A stretch of 64,000 nucleotides of DNA from an uncultured Dongia sp. (GCF_936916975.1 NZ_CAKZGO010000013.1:45979-109978); one strand, 5' to 3'; shown: positions 18,004-28,128, numbered from the stretch's first letter. Notes: a model not told the origin generated them from the letters alone. Numbers and translations are program-made.

Positions 18004-19545
18004 ATGCCCACAGGGGTCGTCGAAACATTCGACATTGCCGTGATCGGCGGTGGCGTCAACGGGTGCGGTATCGCCCGCGATGCCGTCGGCCGTGGCTTGA
18101 AGGTCCTGCTCACCGAACAGAACGACCTCGCCAGCGGCACATCCTCCGCCTCCACCAAGCTCATCCATGGCGGCCTGCGCTATCTCGAACATTACGAATT
18201 CCGCCTGGTGCGCGAGGCGCTGATCGAGCGCGAAGTGCTGCTGAAGGCGGCACCCCATATCATCTGGCCGCTGCGTTTCATCCTGCCGCATCACAAGGGC
18301 CTGCGCCCGCGCTGGTTCGTGCGGCTGGGCCTGTTCATGTACGACCATCTCGGCGGCCGCAAAATACTGCCGGCCACGCGCAGCATCGATCTTCGCCATG
18401 ACGCGGCCGGTGCCCCCTTGAAGCCCGGCTTCACCCATGCCTTCGAATATTCGGATTGCTGGGTGGAAGACGCGCGCCTGGTGGTGCTCAATGCCCGCGA
18501 TGCCGCTGAACGCGGTGCCGAGATTCATGTCCGCACCCGCTGCACATCGGCAAAACGTGTCGGCGATCTGTGGCATGTGCGCCTCGAAGGCGCCAACGGC
18601 AAGGTTACCGAGGCTAAGGCGCGGGCGCTCGTCAATGCGACCGGCCCCTGGGTCTCGAGCTTCCTCGGCGGCGCCGTCGGCATGAATGCGCCCGACAAGA
18701 TCCGCACGGTGAAGGGCAGCCATATCGTGGTCGAAAAGCTGTTCGACCATGACCGCGCCTACATCTTCCAGAACGCCGATGGCCGCATCTGCTTCGCCAT
18801 TCCCTATGAGCAGGATTTCACGCTGATCGGCACGACCGACGCCGATTATCAGGGCGAACCCGGCAAGGTCGCGATCTCGGATGCCGAGACCGATTACCTT
18901 CTTTCCGCCGCCAGCGAATATTTCCAGGCGCCGGTCACGCGCGCCAACATCCGCTGGAGCTATGCCGGCATCCGCCCGCTTTACGACGACGGCGCCAGCA
19001 AGGCGCAGGATGCGACGCGCGATTACGTGCTGAAGCTCGACCAGCGTGCCGGCGAAGCGCCGCTGCTGTCCGTCTTCGGCGGCAAGATCACGACCTATCG
19101 CCGCCTGGCCGAAGCGGCCCTCGATCGCCTGCAGCCGACCTTCCCCGGCATGAAGGCGCCCTGGACGGCAACGGGCACGCTGCCGGGCGGAGATTTTCCG
19201 GTTAACGAATTTGCGACCCAGGTGGGCACGCTGGCCAAGAAGTTCCCCTTCCTGGAGTTGCGCGAAGCGCGGCGCCTGGTGCGCGCTTACGGTACGCGCG
19301 CGGAGCGCATCATGGGGGCGGCGCGCAGTGCCGCAGATCTCGGCCGCCGCTTCGGTCCAAGCTTGACCGAGGCCGAGGTAAATTATCTCATGGACCAGGA
19401 ATGGGTCAGCAGCGCCGAGGACATCGTCTGGCGTCGCTCCAAACTTGGCCTGCACATGACATCGGCCGAGCAGGCGGCCCTGGAAGACTTCGTTAAGTCA
19501 TTGCTAGCGCGTGACCCGCAGCCGGCCCGGGCCGGTCGTGTGTGA
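18004..19545 (+). CDS. glpD: Aerobic glycerol-3-phosphate dehydrogenase
   Basis: A 513-residue membrane-associated flavoenzyme that oxidises glycerol-3-phosphate to dihydroxyacetone phosphate and feeds electrons to ubiquinone. The FAD-binding site is FDIAVIGGGVNGCGIARD at residues 9-26, followed by SGTSSASTKLIHGGLRYLEH, the classic GlpD motif. SYAGIRPLYDDG and SVFGGKITTYRRLAEAAL lie in the second half, and the C-terminal helical domain is complete. GAGGAAG precedes the ATG. It follows the GlpR-like operator array and leads the glycerol uptake genes; its substrate would come from glycerol kinase encoded outside the window. Confidence 0.96.
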   Translation: MPTGVVETFDIAVIGGGVNGCGIARDAVGRGLKVLLTEQNDLASGTSSASTKLIHGGLRYLEHYEFRLVREALIEREVLLKAAPHIIWPLRFILPHHKGLRPRWFVRLGLFMYDHLGGRKILPATRSIDLRHDAAGAPLKPGFTHAFEYSDCWVEDARLVVLNARDAAERGAEIHVRTRCTSAKRVGDLWHVRLEGANGKVTEAKARALVNATGPWVSSFLGGAVGMNAPDKIRTVKGSHIVVEKLFDHDRAYIFQNADGRICFAIPYEQDFTLIGTTDADYQGEPGKVAISDAETDYLLSAASEYFQAPVTRANIRWSYAGIRPLYDDGASKAQDATRDYVLKLDQRAGEAPLLSVFGGKITTYRRLAEAALDRLQPTFPGMKAPWTATGTLPGGDFPVNEFATQVGTLAKKFPFLELREARRLVRAYGTRAERIMGAARSAADLGRRFGPSLTEAEVNYLMDQEWVSSAEDIVWRRSKLGLHMTSAEQAALEDFVKSLLARDPQPARAGRV

Positions 19546-19653
19546 GCGCGCCATGCAGATGATGGCGTGATCAGTTTCGTGAATCGTTCGGCTGGAAAAG
19601 TGCGCACTGGCCGAGTGTTAAATCTTTAAGCGCACATGAGGAGGAAAACGATC

Positions 19654-21396
19654 ATGGCGATCCGTCGTACCGTGTCGTTGGCCGCAATGATGCTTGCAAT
19701 GGGAAGTGTCCCGGCGTTCGCAGATTCGGATGCGGCCAAGAAATGGATTGACTCGGAGTTCCAGCCTTCGACGCTCTCTAAGGACGAGCAGATAAAGGAA
19801 ATGGAGTGGTTCATCAAAGCTGCTGAACCCTTCAAGGGCATGGAAGTCAACGTTCTGTCGGAAACCATTCCGACGCACGAATATGAATCGAAGGTCCTGA
19901 CCAAGGCTTTCGAAGAAATCACCGGCATCAAGGTCAACCACCAACTCCTCGGCGAAGGCGAAGTCGTGCAGGCGGTGCAGACCCAGATGCAGACCAACCG
20001 CAGCCTTTATGACGGCTATGTGAATGATTCCGATCTCATCGGTACGCATTCGCGTCTGCAGAGCGCGGTCAATTTGACCGACTTCATGGCGGGCGACGGC
20101 AAGGACGTCACCAATCCCGGCCTCGATATCGACGACTTCATGGGCAAGTCGTTCACCACGGGTCCGGACGGCAAGCTGTGGCAGCTGCCCGACCAGCAGT
20201 TTGCGAACCTCTATTGGTTCCGCAAGGACTGGTTCGACCGCAAGGACCTCCAGGAAAAATTCAAGGCCAAGTATGGCTACGACCTGGGCGTGCCGGTTAA
20301 CTGGTCGGCTTATGAGGACATCGCCGAATTCTTCACCGTGGACGTGAAGGAAATCGACGGTGTGCAGATCTATGGCCACATGGATTACGGCAAGCGCGCG
20401 CCCGATCTCGGCTGGCGTATGACCGATGCCTGGCTCTCGATGGCCGGTGCTGGTTCGAAAGGTCTGCCGAACGGCCGTCCGATCGACGAATGGGGCATCC
20501 GCATGGAGGAAGGCTCCTGCAACCCGGCCGGCGCTTCCGTCTCGCGCGGTGGCGAAACCAACGGCCCGGCGGCAGTCTATGCCATCGCCAAATGGGACGA
20601 ATGGCTGCGCAAATACGCACCTCCGGGCGCTGCCGATTACGACTTCTATCAGTCGCTGCCGGCGTTGAGCCAGGGCAACGTTGCCCAGCAGATCTTCTGG
20701 TACACCGCCTTCACGGCATCGATGGTGGCCCCGAAGAGTGCCGGCAATAACACGGTCGACGATACCGATACGCCGCTCTGGCGTATGGCGCCGTCACCGC
20801 ACGGCCCGTACTGGAAGGAAGGCCAGAAGCTCGGCTACCAGGACACCGGTTCCTGGACGCTGTTCAAATCGACCCCGCTCGAGAACCAGAAGGCGGCCTG
20901 GCTCTATGCCCAGTTCGTCACCTCGAAGACGGTCGACGTGAAGAAGAGCCAGGTTGGTCTGACCTTCATCCGCGACAGCACCGTGCGTCATGAGTCCTTT
21001 ACCGAACGTGCGCCCAAGCTGGGTGGTCTGGTCGAATTCTACCGTTCGCCCGACCGCGTTAACTGGTCGCCGACCGGCGTCAACGTGCCTGACTATCCGA
21101 AGCTGGCTCAGCTTTGGTGGCAGAACATCGGTGACGTGAACTCGGGTGCGTTCACGCCGCAGCAAGCCATGGACCGTCTCGCCGGCGAGATGGACCAGGT
21201 GATGGCCCGCATGCAGCAGGCCGATGAAGCCAACAAGACCTATGGCGGGTGCGGTCCGCGTCTCAACGCGGAAAAGGACCCGGCAGAATGGCTCGGCAAG
21301 GACAATGGTCCCCATGCCAAGCTCGACAATGAGAAGCCCAAGGGCGAAACCATCGCCTATGATGAGCTGATCAAGCGTTGGACGGAAAACCAGTAA
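19654..21396 (+). CDS. glpV: Glycerol ABC transporter substrate-binding protein
   Basis: A 580-residue family-1 type extracellular binding protein, large for its class. The signal peptide is AIRRTVSLAAMMLAMGSVPAFA with cleavage near AFA-DS. Gene order between glpD and paired ABC ATPases matches GlpV, the glycerol-binding component of the R. leguminosarum system. GAGGAGG sits before ATG 19654, which rules out the in-frame ATG at 19636. Upstream, TTTCGTGAATCGTTCG (19575-19590) resembles GlpR half-sites, and CGCCAT/ATGGCG makes a small hairpin. Glycerol specificity is inferred from context. Confidence 0.87.
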   Translation: MAIRRTVSLAAMMLAMGSVPAFADSDAAKKWIDSEFQPSTLSKDEQIKEMEWFIKAAEPFKGMEVNVLSETIPTHEYESKVLTKAFEEITGIKVNHQLLGEGEVVQAVQTQMQTNRSLYDGYVNDSDLIGTHSRLQSAVNLTDFMAGDGKDVTNPGLDIDDFMGKSFTTGPDGKLWQLPDQQFANLYWFRKDWFDRKDLQEKFKAKYGYDLGVPVNWSAYEDIAEFFTVDVKEIDGVQIYGHMDYGKRAPDLGWRMTDAWLSMAGAGSKGLPNGRPIDEWGIRMEEGSCNPAGASVSRGGETNGPAAVYAIAKWDEWLRKYAPPGAADYDFYQSLPALSQGNVAQQIFWYTAFTASMVAPKSAGNNTVDDTDTPLWRMAPSPHGPYWKEGQKLGYQDTGSWTLFKSTPLENQKAAWLYAQFVTSKTVDVKKSQVGLTFIRDSTVRHESFTERAPKLGGLVEFYRSPDRVNWSPTGVNVPDYPKLAQLWWQNIGDVNSGAFTPQQAMDRLAGEMDQVMARMQQADEANKTYGGCGPRLNAEKDPAEWLGKDNGPHAKLDNEKPKGETIAYDELIKRWTENQ

Positions 21397-21422
21397 TCCG
21401 TTCCACGACACGAACGACGGCG

Positions 21423-21451
21423 CCATCGGGGGCGGGTTTTGCCCCCGATGG
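21423..21451 (+). other. Strong hairpin between glpV and glpS
   Basis: CCATCGGGGGC (21423-21433) pairs perfectly with GCCCCCGATGG (21441-21451) over a GGGTTTT loop, and the pairing extends weakly outwards. There is no T-tract. Its place between the binding-protein gene and the ATPase genes fits a stabilising or partial-termination hairpin that keeps binding protein in excess of the membrane components. Confidence 0.65.
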
Positions 21452-21487
21452 TCGTCGATCTGGCGCGACAAGTGTAAAGTGACCTGA

Positions 21488-22561
21488 ATGACCCTTGAAC
21501 TGAGACATGTAACGAAAACCGTGGGTGCGGCGACGCATATCCACGAAACCAGCCTGGTCCTGGACGAGGGCAGCTTCAACGTGCTCCTCGGCACGACGCT
21601 GGCCGGCAAGACCACGCTCCTGCAACTGATGGCGGGTCTCGACCGGCCGAGTTCCGGGGAAGTCTGGTTCCGCGGCGCCAATGTCACCGGTGTCGCCGTC
21701 CAGAAGCGCAATGTCTCAATGGTCTATCAGCAATTCATCAACTATCCGCATCTGTCGGTATACGAGAACATCGCTTCGCCGCTCAAAGTGGCCGGGATGG
21801 ATCGTGCCGAAATCGACCGCCGGGTCGGCTCGGTGAGCGAGCTGTTGCGCCTGCAGCCGATGCTGCAGCGGCGTCCTTCGGAACTTTCCGGTGGCCAGCA
21901 GCAGCGCACGGCCATCGCCCGCGCTTTGGTCAAGGACAGCGATCTGGTTCTGCTCGATGAACCGCTTGCCAATCTCGATTACAAGCTGCGCGAGGAATTG
22001 CGCGACGAGCTGCCGCGCCTTTTCGCCGGCCGTCGCTGCATCGTCGTCTATGCGACGACCGAACCCACGGAAGCCCTGCTGTTCGGCGGCAACACCGCGA
22101 CCCTGTTCGAAGGCCGCATCACCCAATTCGGCCAGACCGGCGACATCTATCGCAAGCCCAAGGATCTGGTGAGCGCCGAGGTTTTCTCGGATCCGCCGCT
22201 CAACATGGCGCCGGTGACCAAGACCGGCAACCGCATCGAACTCAGCAACGGGATCGGCTGGATGGTTGGCCCCAATTTCGCGCGCCTGCCGGACGGCAAA
22301 TATACCTGGGCCATCCGCGCCCATCACATCACGCCCTTCCAGCAGGCGGCCGATCTCGCCACCGTGGATGGCAAGGTGCTGCTCGCGGAACTCACCGGCT
22401 CGGATAGCGTGCTTCACTTTGATCTCAACGGCGCCACCTGGATCTCGCAGTCGCACGGTGTGCATCCGTTCGATGTTGGCGCCACGGCGCGTCTCTATAT
22501 CGATGTCGCGCGCAGTTTCCTGTTCGGACAGGATGGTAAATTGGTCGGAGGGTCCGAATAA
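21488..22561 (+). CDS. glpS: Glycerol ABC transporter ATP-binding subunit GlpS (degenerate H-loop)
   Basis: A 357-residue ABC ATPase of the sugar-importer (MalK/UgpC) type with a C-terminal TOBE-like regulatory domain. Walker A is GTTLAGKTT (residues 35-43), an unusual version without the common PSGSG. Q-loop QQF, signature LSGGQ (133-137) and Walker B LVLLDEP (catalytic Glu 158) are present. The H-loop, normally YVTHDQ, reads YATTEP, so residue 191 is Thr and the switch His is missing. Its stop overlaps the glpT start by one base (TAATG). It very likely forms a heterodimer with GlpT, in which this subunit supplies the good signature motif. Confidence 0.9.
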   Translation: MTLELRHVTKTVGAATHIHETSLVLDEGSFNVLLGTTLAGKTTLLQLMAGLDRPSSGEVWFRGANVTGVAVQKRNVSMVYQQFINYPHLSVYENIASPLKVAGMDRAEIDRRVGSVSELLRLQPMLQRRPSELSGGQQQRTAIARALVKDSDLVLLDEPLANLDYKLREELRDELPRLFAGRRCIVVYATTEPTEALLFGGNTATLFEGRITQFGQTGDIYRKPKDLVSAEVFSDPPLNMAPVTKTGNRIELSNGIGWMVGPNFARLPDGKYTWAIRAHHITPFQQAADLATVDGKVLLAELTGSDSVLHFDLNGATWISQSHGVHPFDVGATARLYIDVARSFLFGQDGKLVGGSE

Positions 22562-23631
22562 TGGCGCGTATCAAACTCGATGGCGTCAAGCACAGCTATG
22601 CCGCCGACCCCAAGAGCCCGGCCGATTGGGCGCTGAAGGAAGTGAATCTGGACTGCCAGGATGGCGGCGCCTATGCGTTGCTGGGACCATCCGGCTGCGG
22701 GAAGACGACCCTTCTCAACCTGATTTCGGGCCTGCTCACGCCGACGCGCGGCCGCATCCTGTTCGATGATCGCGATGTCAGCCATGCCACACCGGAAGAC
22801 CGCAATATCGCCCAGGTGTTCCAGTTCCCCGTCATCTACGACACGATGACGGTCTACGACAATCTGGCCTTCCCCTTGCGCAACCGGCGCCTTCCGGCGC
22901 CAGAGATCGATCGGCGTGTCCGCGATATCGCCGACATGCTCGATCTCGGCCCTTCTTTGATGAACCGGGCGTCGGGTCTCACCGCCGACGGCAAGCAGAA
23001 GATTTCACTCGGCCGCGGGCTGGTACGTTCGGACGTCAACGTCATCATGTTCGACGAGCCGCTGACCGTGATCGACCCGCATCTCAAATGGGTACTGCGC
23101 TCGAAGCTCAAGGAACTGCATCACCGCGTCAAACGCACCATGATCTATGTGACGCATGATCAGACCGAGGCGCTGACTTTTGCCGACCAGGTCGTCGTCA
23201 TGAACAATGGCGAAGTGGTCCAGATCGGCACGCCGATCGAACTCTTCGATCGCCCGGAGCATACCTTCGTCGGCCATTTCATCGGCTCACCCGGCATGAA
23301 CGTGCTGCCGGTGACCAAGGAGAATGGCGGCATTTCCTTCCTCGGCACCCCGGTCGAGTCGATCGAGAATGTGCGGGCCGAGGCGCTTAATGGCGGTCGC
23401 CTGGAAATCGGCGTGCGACCGGAATTTGTCAGCTTCGGCACGACCGGCATCCCGGTTGAGATCGGCAAGGTTGCCGATGCCGGCCGCTTCCGCATTGTCG
23501 AGGCGCGGCACAAGGGGCAATTGCTCAAGGTGCTGGTGACCGAGGGCGATGCCATCCCGAGCGTCACGTCGCATGTCCGCTTCGACCCAACGCATACGCA
23601 TCTTTACAGCGACGGCTGGCTGGTGAAGTGA
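22561..23631 (+). CDS. glpT: Glycerol ABC transporter ATP-binding subunit GlpT (degenerate signature)
   Basis: A 356-residue MalK-type ABC ATPase. Walker A GPSGCGKTT (residues 42-50), Q-loop VFQFP, Walker B VIMFDEP (Glu 166) and the H-loop YVTHDQTEAL (His 199) are all intact. The signature that should read LSGGQ is LTADGKQ at about 140-146, so it is degenerate. This is the complement of GlpS, whose signature is good and whose H-loop is lost. Together they would form one canonical and one degenerate ATP site. The C-terminal 120 residues are a TOBE-like domain. The gene is translationally coupled to glpS and six bases precede glpP. The name is the glycerol ABC subunit, not the glycerol-3-phosphate antiporter GlpT of E. 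coli. Confidence 0.9.
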   Translation: MARIKLDGVKHSYAADPKSPADWALKEVNLDCQDGGAYALLGPSGCGKTTLLNLISGLLTPTRGRILFDDRDVSHATPEDRNIAQVFQFPVIYDTMTVYDNLAFPLRNRRLPAPEIDRRVRDIADMLDLGPSLMNRASGLTADGKQKISLGRGLVRSDVNVIMFDEPLTVIDPHLKWVLRSKLKELHHRVKRTMIYVTHDQTEALTFADQVVVMNNGEVVQIGTPIELFDRPEHTFVGHFIGSPGMNVLPVTKENGGISFLGTPVESIENVRAEALNGGRLEIGVRPEFVSFGTTGIPVEIGKVADAGRFRIVEARHKGQLLKVLVTEGDAIPSVTSHVRFDPTHTHLYSDGWLVK

Positions 23632-23637
23632 GGAACC

Positions 23638-25298
<1,661 letters not shown>

Positions 25299-25313
25299 CA
25301 AGGATCGTTCAAG

Positions 25314-25607
25314 ATGCAAGGAACCTCACTCATCTCCTGGATGGCCTGGACTTGGCAGACGGCGGCCTTCTTCGCCTTCATCATCGCCTGTCTTGTCGCC
25401 ATGACCGTGTGGGAGCTCCGCTCGCCCGGTGGGGCCGAGCGGCACGGCATCCTCGGGCTCGAGACGACACGCGGCGACCGCCTGTTCATCTCGCTGCTCG
25501 GCAGTGCCTTTATCTTTCTGGCCTGGCTGGGTTTTTTCGGTATTCCGCTCTGGGCGCCGCTGGTCATTGCCCTGGTCTATGCCTTCGTCATCTTCCGCTG
25601 GGCCTAG
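25314..25607 (+). CDS. glpU: Small membrane protein of glycerol operon (DUF2160)
   Basis: A 97-residue protein with two hydrophobic spans, WQTAAFFAFIIACLVAMTVW and the C-terminal ISLLGSAFIFLAWLGFFGIP with PLVIALVYAFVIF, joined by a polar loop ERHGILGLETTRGDR. It resembles the DUF2160 family found almost only at the end of glycerol ABC operons and corresponds in position to GlpU. Its role is unknown; it could be an accessory subunit of the permease. It is the last gene before a terminator. The usual next gene, glpK, is absent here. Confidence 0.8.
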   Translation: MQGTSLISWMAWTWQTAAFFAFIIACLVAMTVWELRSPGGAERHGILGLETTRGDRLFISLLGSAFIFLAWLGFFGIPLWAPLVIALVYAFVIFRWA

Positions 25608-25632
25608 CTCCGCGCGCCAAACCATGACCGTC

Positions 25633-25661
25633 AAAGGCCGGGCCTATAGCCCGGCCTTTTT
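25633..25661 (+). terminator. Rho-independent terminator of the glp operon
   Basis: AAAGGCCGGGC and GCCCGGCCTTT form an 11-base stem around CTATA, followed by a run of T. It lies 26 bases after the glpU stop. Confidence 0.9.
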
Positions 25662-25788
25662 CATTTGCGGCGCTCCATCGCGACTGACTATGCGTTGCAA
25701 TCGCAATAAAATCGTTCTTTTATAATGACTTAGATGTAGGTATGGTGCGCGCCAGCAAAACTGCCGTGCCGTCTTTAGGAGATCTGCC

Positions 25789-26271
25789 ATGAAGGGCGAT
25801 AAAAAAGTCATCCAGGCTCTCAACAAGGTCCTGAAGAACGAACTCACCGCCATCAACCAGTATTTCCTCCATGCCCGCATGTTGAAGAACTGGGGCATGA
25901 AGAAGCTCGGCGAGGTCACCTATCACGAATCGATCGACGAGATGAAACACGCCGACAAGCTGATCGAGCGCATCTTGTTCCTCGAAGGCCTGCCCAATCT
26001 GCAGGATCTCGGCAAGCTGATGATCGGCGAGAACGTCAAAGAGATCCTGAGCTGCGATTTGAAGCTCGAAATGATGGCGCATCCCGATTTGAAGGCGGGA
26101 ATCGTGCTCTGTGAGCAGGCCGGCGACTATGTCACCCGCGAGCTGTTCAAGGACATCCTGGAATCAGAGGAAGAGCATATCGACTTCCTGGAGACCAACC
26201 TCGAGATCCTCGAGAAGATGGGCCTGCAGAACTACATCCAGTCGCAATACGAGCCCGGCGAAGGCTCCTAA
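25789..26271 (+). CDS. bfr: Bacterioferritin
   Basis: A 160-residue haem-containing ferritin that oxidises and stores iron in a 24-subunit shell. All diiron ligands keep the canonical numbering: Glu18, Glu51, His54, Glu94, Glu127 and His130, and the haem-ligating Met52 is present (DEMKHAD). TTTAGGAGA precedes the start. A TATAAT hexamer at 25721 may be the -10. The gene converges on bfd with only three bases between the two stop codons, an arrangement that puts storage and release genes side by side but under separate control. Confidence 0.97.
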   Translation: MKGDKKVIQALNKVLKNELTAINQYFLHARMLKNWGMKKLGEVTYHESIDEMKHADKLIERILFLEGLPNLQDLGKLMIGENVKEILSCDLKLEMMAHPDLKAGIVLCEQAGDYVTRELFKDILESEEEHIDFLETNLEILEKMGLQNYIQSQYEPGEGS

Positions 26272-26274
26272 GCG

Positions 26275-26493
26275 CTACTCCGCTGCGAGCGGCAGGTCGT
26301 CCAGATCGATTTTCGGGCGTGCCGGGCTCTTCAGCGCGTCATTGATGACATCCTGGGCCATCGGCAGGCAGGTCCCGCAGCACGGGCCGCTGCCGAGCAC
26401 CTGATAGACGGCAACCGGGCAGTTCAACCCGCTGGCGCGGGCCGTCTGCTCGATCTCGCTCTCGCGATAGCCATTACATATACAGACATACAT
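26275..26493 (-). CDS. bfd: Bacterioferritin-associated [2Fe-2S] ferredoxin
   Basis: A 72-residue protein starting MYVCICNGYRESEIEQTA. The cluster ligands are Cys4 and Cys6, then Cys39 (or 38) and Cys42 in GSGPCCGTC. Bfd docks on bacterioferritin and reduces its haem to release stored iron. The start is placed at 26493 because the family begins MYVC; the open frame upstream is spurious. A Fur-like box lies 56 bases upstream, so it is probably induced by iron shortage, the opposite of what is expected for bfr. The acidic C-terminal tail (KIDLDDLPLAAE) is longer than in E. coli Bfd. Confidence 0.93.
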   Translation of the reverse strand: MYVCICNGYRESEIEQTARASGLNCPVAVYQVLGSGPCCGTCLPMAQDVINDALKSPARPKIDLDDLPLAAE

Positions 26494-26548
26494 CGGGTGC
26501 TGAACTCGCGGGTGAGGCACTGTCTCTGCGGGGATACTTATATCTCTG

Positions 26549-26567
26549 CGAATGATTGTCAATGTCA
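26549..26567. promoter_or_regulatory. Putative Fur box upstream of bfd
   Basis: GCGAATGATTGTCAATGTC matches the NAT(A/T)AT-hexamer pattern of Fur sites moderately well (AATGATTGTCAAT core). It lies between bfd and hemP, nearer to bfd. Binding is inferred. Confidence 0.5.
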
Positions 26568-26618
26568 TAGAATGCGTAAATCCGGATTGGCGGAAAACCG
26601 CCATTCTTCGCCAGATTG

Positions 26619-26637
26619 CAAATGAGAATTATTATCG
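26619..26637. promoter_or_regulatory. Putative Fur box upstream of hemP
   Basis: CAAATGAGAATTATTATCG, read on the other strand as CGATAATAATTCTCATTTG, fits the GATAATNATTATC-type Fur consensus well. It lies about 80 bases before the hemP start and would put the haem uptake operon under iron repression. Confidence 0.68.
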
Positions 26638-26715
26638 CTTGTGCTGAATAAATCCTTTTGGTACTGTGCAGTTGTTAAGAATGACTCGCAACTGCAATGC
26701 CGAATGGGAGTGGAT

Positions 26716-26988
26716 ATGGACAGAGAAACAATGGATTTTCGCCGTTCCGCTGCGCTAGCAGCACCAGCTGGCGAGCAGGCAACCCCCACCACCGAACACC
26801 GCTCTTTCAGCCGTGAACGGCTCTCAGTGCCGGCACCGGCATCCTATCCGCGCGAGCAGCGCGGCAATGTCCAGACGGTCACGATCCAGTCGATCCTGAA
26901 GGGTGCGCGAGAGGCCATCATCGATTTCGATGGCGCCGCCTATCGGCTGCGCATCACCCGCAATCACCGCCTGATCCTGACGAAATAG
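26716..26988 (+). CDS. hemP: Haemin uptake protein HemP
   Basis: A 90-residue protein whose last 40 residues are the HemP domain: TIQSILKGAREAIIDFDG, then AAYRLRITRNHRLILTK. HemP proteins head haem-uptake operons, and some act as regulators needed for expression of the haem receptor. The N-terminal half is low-complexity and not conserved. GGGAG ends five bases before ATG 26716; an ATG at 26704 is also in frame. It is followed by a hairpin and hemS. Confidence 0.88.
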   Translation: MDRETMDFRRSAALAAPAGEQATPTTEHRSFSRERLSVPAPASYPREQRGNVQTVTIQSILKGAREAIIDFDGAAYRLRITRNHRLILTK

Positions 26989-27008
26989 GCCGCGGCAAAC
27001 GCGTCGAT

Positions 27009-27039
27009 CCGACCAGCGCGCCGTTCGGGCGCTGGTCGG
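27009..27039 (+). other. Hairpin between hemP and hemS
   Basis: CCGACCAGCGC pairs perfectly with GCGCTGGTCGG across a 9-base loop. The downstream tract (TGTTGTCT) is only weakly T-rich. It could partly end transcripts after hemP, or shield a processed hemP message. Confidence 0.6.
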
Positions 27040-27067
27040 TGTTGTCTATGGAAACAGGAACTGCTTG

Positions 27068-28123
27068 ATGACGCTCGCCCAGACCTTGCCGGATTCCGAA
27101 AGTACGCTGCCCACCCGCTGGCAGCAGCTGCGCGCCGCACAACCGCGCTTGCGGGCCCGCGAGGCGGCGCAGGAACTGGGCATCAGCGAGGCCGAATTTG
27201 TGGCCGCGCAATGTGGCGCGGAGGCGGTGAGACTGCAGCCGGATTGGCCAGCCTTCTTTGCCGGCCTGCCGGCTCTGGGCCGTGTCATGGCACTGACCCG
27301 CAATGAGAACTGCGTCCATGAGCGCAAGGGCACTTATGAGCCGGCGTCGTTCATGGCCCATGCTGGATTGGTGCTGGGGGCGGATATCGATCTGCGCATC
27401 TTCCAGCTACGTTGGGCACATCTCTTTGCCGTCACCGATAGCAGCGTCACACCCGCACGGCGCAGTTTTCAGACCTTCGACCGCTTTGGCGGTGCCATCC
27501 ACAAGATTTATGCCGGCGACGGCACCGATCTCGAGGCATGGGACAAGCTGGTCCAGTCGCTGACGGTGTCGGATCTTCCTGCGCTGACCATCGATCCGCC
27601 TGAGCCCGCAGCACAGAAGGCGCCGCCGGTCAAAGACCGCGCTGCCCTGCGCGATGATTGGGCGAAGCTGAAGGACGTGCATGATTTTCCGGCGATGCTG
27701 AAGCGGCACGACACGCAGCCGCTCCAGGCGATGGAAGCGATGCTGGGCGATTACACCGAGCGGCTGCCGGTCCAAGCCACCTTCGACCTCCTCAACCGCG
27801 CCAGCGCGGAGCAGGTGCCCATCATGGTGTTCGTCGGCAATGCCGGCATCATCCAGATTCATACCGGGCCGGTGCAGCGCATCGTGCGGCTGGAGCATTG
27901 GCTCAACGTGCTGGATCCCGATTTCAATCTGCATCTGCGCGAAGACCGCATCGCGCATAGCTTCGCCGTGCGCAAGCCGACCAGCGACGGGGTCCTGCAT
28001 TCCGTCGAGCTGTTCGATGCGGATGGCGAGCGCATCGCCACCTTCTTCGGCAAGCGCAAGCCCGGCCAGCCGGAACTGGAAAGCTGGCGCGGTATCGTCG
28101 CGGCGCTTGAGCGCGCGGCGTAA
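27068..28123 (+). CDS. hmuS: Haem-degrading/haem-chaperone protein HemS (HmuS)
   Basis: A 351-residue cytosolic protein of the HemS/HmuS/ChuX family, made of two similar halves. RWQQLRAAQPRLRAREAAQELGISEAEF opens the first half, and GRVMALTRNENCVHERKGTY carries the conserved region with the expected haem-ligand His. The second half repeats the pattern with ERLPVQATFDLLNRASAEQVPIMVFVGNAG and WLNVLDPDFNLHLREDRI. It handles imported haem, either storing it or breaking it down. ATG 27068 follows AGGAA. hmuT starts five bases after its stop. Confidence 0.92.
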   Translation: MTLAQTLPDSESTLPTRWQQLRAAQPRLRAREAAQELGISEAEFVAAQCGAEAVRLQPDWPAFFAGLPALGRVMALTRNENCVHERKGTYEPASFMAHAGLVLGADIDLRIFQLRWAHLFAVTDSSVTPARRSFQTFDRFGGAIHKIYAGDGTDLEAWDKLVQSLTVSDLPALTIDPPEPAAQKAPPVKDRAALRDDWAKLKDVHDFPAMLKRHDTQPLQAMEAMLGDYTERLPVQATFDLLNRASAEQVPIMVFVGNAGIIQIHTGPVQRIVRLEHWLNVLDPDFNLHLREDRIAHSFAVRKPTSDGVLHSVELFDADGERIATFFGKRKPGQPELESWRGIVAALERAA

Positions 28124-28128
28124 CGCCG

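Noticed and set aside
25695..25726. TTGCAA and TATAAT as a full promoter of bfr
   Set aside because: The 20-base spacing is too long for a standard sigma-70 promoter, so only the TATAAT is mentioned.
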